This document shows positions 62,380-64,000 of a stretch of 64,000 nucleotides of DNA, piece by piece (within the stretch, counting starts at the first letter, position 1; each line of letters begins with the position of its first letter). The position numbers and the translations under genes are program-made. The notes beneath the pieces were generated by a model, which was not told the DNA's origin, did no database searches, and saw only the letters and a list, made by a program, of their open reading frames with translations. Origin of the DNA: Chlorogloeopsis fritschii PCC 6912 (GTDB taxonomy: Bacteria; Cyanobacteriota; Cyanobacteriia; Cyanobacteriales; Nostocaceae); contig NZ_AJLN01000049.1 of assembly GCF_000317285.1 (NCBI RefSeq), positions 1 to 64,000 of the forward strand, written 5' to 3'.

Positions 62380-64000
62380 TCACGGTTGCTTGATATTCAA
62401 TTCTTGAAATGCCTCTGAAGAGTCTTCAAGTTTTAAACTCCCGGCTAATTTACCGTTAATTAGCAATTCGTAGTCACCTTGTTGTAAACCTTCCAGATAA
62501 TACACTCCCGCACTGTTCGTAACGGAAAATTTGCGTTTTCCTGTACCTGGTTGCATCGCTTCTAGTCTGGCACCAGCAACAGCATTACCTTGGATATCTG
62601 TAACAACCCCAGAGCGAGTGTAGGAGCGGATGAGCGGTATCATTACAGGAGTGTAACTGCCAGCAACTACATCAATAGCTAAGGAATCAATAGCAGTTTG
62701 CCAATCAGGTGGAAAGCCAGCAGGATCGAGATCCAGGCGATATGCTCCCGGTGCAAGACGTACATAAGCGCGATCGCCTTTGATGTCTGGTTGCAAAGAC
62801 TGAATTGGTTTGTTATTAACTACCAACATAGTTCCCAAATTGTCTGTATAAACTTTTTCTCCTGCATCATGTTTACCGTTATTGTTGCGATCAAAAAAGG
62901 GCTGAATTAACAAACCTCCTTGGGTGCGGAAGTAATTAGAACGCATATCCCCTGGCGCAATGCCACCTTGTAAGTTCAAGTTAGAGACTAAATCTATACT
63001 GAAAGTTGCTTGATCGGAAGTCAGGGATACACCTTGATAACGCCCCCGCAACATCATGCCTGGTAGTACCGTTGTTCCTAGTGAGGTAACGATCCCATTA
63101 CCTTGAGAACCAATGCCATAGCCTAGTTGTGCTTCCCATAGATAACTACCATCAATTACCCGTTGTGGAGAACGATAGCGCCAACCTAAGGAGAGCAAAT
63201 TATCATCGTCATTGAGACTGCGAGTTTCGTAATTTAAAAGCAATGAATTTCCGGTAATACCACTTTGAGAGAAGTTGTAGCTTAATTCCGAAAGAGTACC
63301 AATCTCACTACCCTGCTGGTTCAGTTCCATCTTACCGAGACGTTGCAGCACATTCCAGCGCCAGTGATTTTCTGTATCCAAGCTAGCGCGGGCAAAGGTA
63401 AAGAAATTTTTACCGCTAAAGTTTAGTTGCACCCCGCCAGCTGTAGCATCGCGACTGTCAGTAGTGGCAAATAAGCTAAAACCAGAAAACACATTCCAAT
63501 TAACGTTAAAACGATTAGAAAGAAAATCGTTCGTAAATACAGCACTAAACTTGGAAGATGGCTCATAACGAATGTCTGCAATTACATCCAATTCACTACC
63601 TGCAAGTGCTGAAACTGCTACCTGTAAAGGAAAATTTGTCGGACGATAAAATACTTCTGCTAATCCTTGCAATGATTCGTCATATACTCCTCCTAATCCT
63701 ACCGTCAAGTTTTCCGATAAACCAAAACGCCCGGCTATTCCACCTCGAAACTCCGAAAATTCACCCAAAAGACTTTCATTTCCAGCAAATTCCCGTTGCC
63801 ATCCACCAGAGCCAACCCAAGCGGAAGCACCAGCAGGAATTTGTCCCAAGACTGTAGAAAATGTCGCTTCCCGAATTTCTGGTTGTGCTGTCAGTCGTCC
63901 TTCAGGATAAAGTAAGACACGGTAGTTACCACCAAAGAATTGGTTATCACTTTTGATATTTTCAAAACGGTAAGTGCCAGAAGAATCAACTAAAACTTCG
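62380..64000 (-). CDS. Usher-like outer membrane protein, 5' part outside the window (partial)
   Basis: The frame stays open to the window edge (about 540 residues seen), so the protein starts outside. The visible part has beta-barrel-like strands with a repeating aromatic pattern, for example LGGVYDESLQGLAEVFYRP and FNVNWNVFSGFSLFATTDS, and then, after the barrel, a FFDRNNNGKHDAGEKVYTDN calcium-binding-like motif and a carboxypeptidase-regulatory-like domain (SGVVTDIQGNAVAGARLEAM, about the last 80 residues). This layout resembles fimbrial usher-type or SdrD/CnaB-linked outer membrane proteins of cyanobacteria. Its partner chaperone or fimbrial subunits would lie beyond the window. Confidence 0.75.
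   Translation of the reverse strand, partial: EVLVDSSGTYRFENIKSDNQFFGGNYRVLLYPEGRLTAQPEIREATFSTVLGQIPAGASAWVGSGGWQREFAGNESLLGEFSEFRGGIAGRFGLSENLTVGLGGVYDESLQGLAEVFYRPTNFPLQVAVSALAGSELDVIADIRYEPSSKFSAVFTNDFLSNRFNVNWNVFSGFSLFATTDSRDATAGGVQLNFSGKNFFTFARASLDTENHWRWNVLQRLGKMELNQQGSEIGTLSELSYNFSQSGITGNSLLLNYETRSLNDDDNLLSLGWRYRSPQRVIDGSYLWEAQLGYGIGSQGNGIVTSLGTTVLPGMMLRGRYQGVSLTSDQATFSIDLVSNLNLQGGIAPGDMRSNYFRTQGGLLIQPFFDRNNNGKHDAGEKVYTDNLGTMLVVNNKPIQSLQPDIKGDRAYVRLAPGAYRLDLDPAGFPPDWQTAIDSLAIDVVAGSYTPVMIPLIRSYTRSGVVTDIQGNAVAGARLEAMQPGTGKRKFSVTNSAGVYYLEGLQQGDYELLINGKLAGSLKLEDSSEAFQELNIKQP

Overview
The window looks like chromosomal DNA of a filamentous, probably heterocyst-forming cyanobacterium (Nostocales type). 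Support comes from many GCGATCGC (HIP1) octamers, the chlorophyll gene chlH, heme oxygenase ho1, a cyanobacterial fibrillin (PAP) protein, an Aba4-like protein, a type 2 isopentenyl-diphosphate isomerase, and dense heptanucleotide tandem repeats (TCATTAG, GGGACTA types) of the kind known from Nostoc relatives. No species can be named from sequence reading alone.

Layout. 0.3-9 kb: a Ser/Thr kinase with FHA and SH3 parts, a two-gene unit (SRPBCC protein, DUF924 protein), a large hybrid histidine kinase, and an RsmB/NSUN-type RNA m5C methyltransferase. 9-12.2 kb: SppA protease and Fni. 12.6-17 kb: Hen1 and Pnkp, the bacterial RNA repair and 3'-end methylation pair. 17-24.4 kb: a SnoaL-like protein, an AraC regulator, a divergent gene for a protein with six 19-residue IDGQRPI repeats, an HNH endonuclease, a fibrillin, an M41-like membrane protease lacking its AAA domain, a diguanylate cyclase and a small metal-binding HMA protein. 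24.6-29.4 kb: alaS, then a small accessory stretch with a VapBC-like toxin-antitoxin pair and a REP-associated (Y1) transposase carrying a perfect 30-bp palindrome inside its own coding sequence, with a second copy just upstream.

29.5-49 kb is mostly core metabolism and envelope: chlH, an LpxB-related glycosyltransferase, PanE, a fasciclin protein, MurJ, an LCP-family ligase, a mannose-1-phosphate guanylyltransferase, a YidD-like protein, an ABC1 (AarF/UbiB) kinase, a two-gene ABC-2 exporter and GlmM. 49-55 kb: ho1, a CobW GTPase, an Aba4-like membrane protein, a 413-residue protein of unknown function coupled to a 62-residue partner, and a dimeric-barrel monooxygenase-like protein. 55-57.3 kb: a methyltransferase-endonuclease fusion beside a cluster of one intact tRNA-Leu(CAA) and two tRNA halves. 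57.3-64 kb: an M48 protease, MurA, tRNA-Leu(CAG), a TrmH-family RNA methyltransferase, a thioesterase, and an outer-membrane usher-like protein cut by the window end.

The most striking layer is not genes but repeats. Seven copies of a ~70-bp imperfect palindrome (family A) are scattered through intergenic DNA. In three of them a second palindrome (family B) sits at the same position of the right arm, so the elements are nested. Family B has variants whose two ends differ by matching (compensatory) changes. Other repeats have entered genes without breaking the frame: Pnkp, the hybrid kinase, the LpxB-like gene and the transposase, and they supply the stop of the Ser/Thr kinase gene. Best candidates for undescribed biology are the nested A/B elements, the six-repeat IDGQRPI protein, the tRNA-fragment cluster next to the restriction fusion gene, and the 413/62-residue gene pair.
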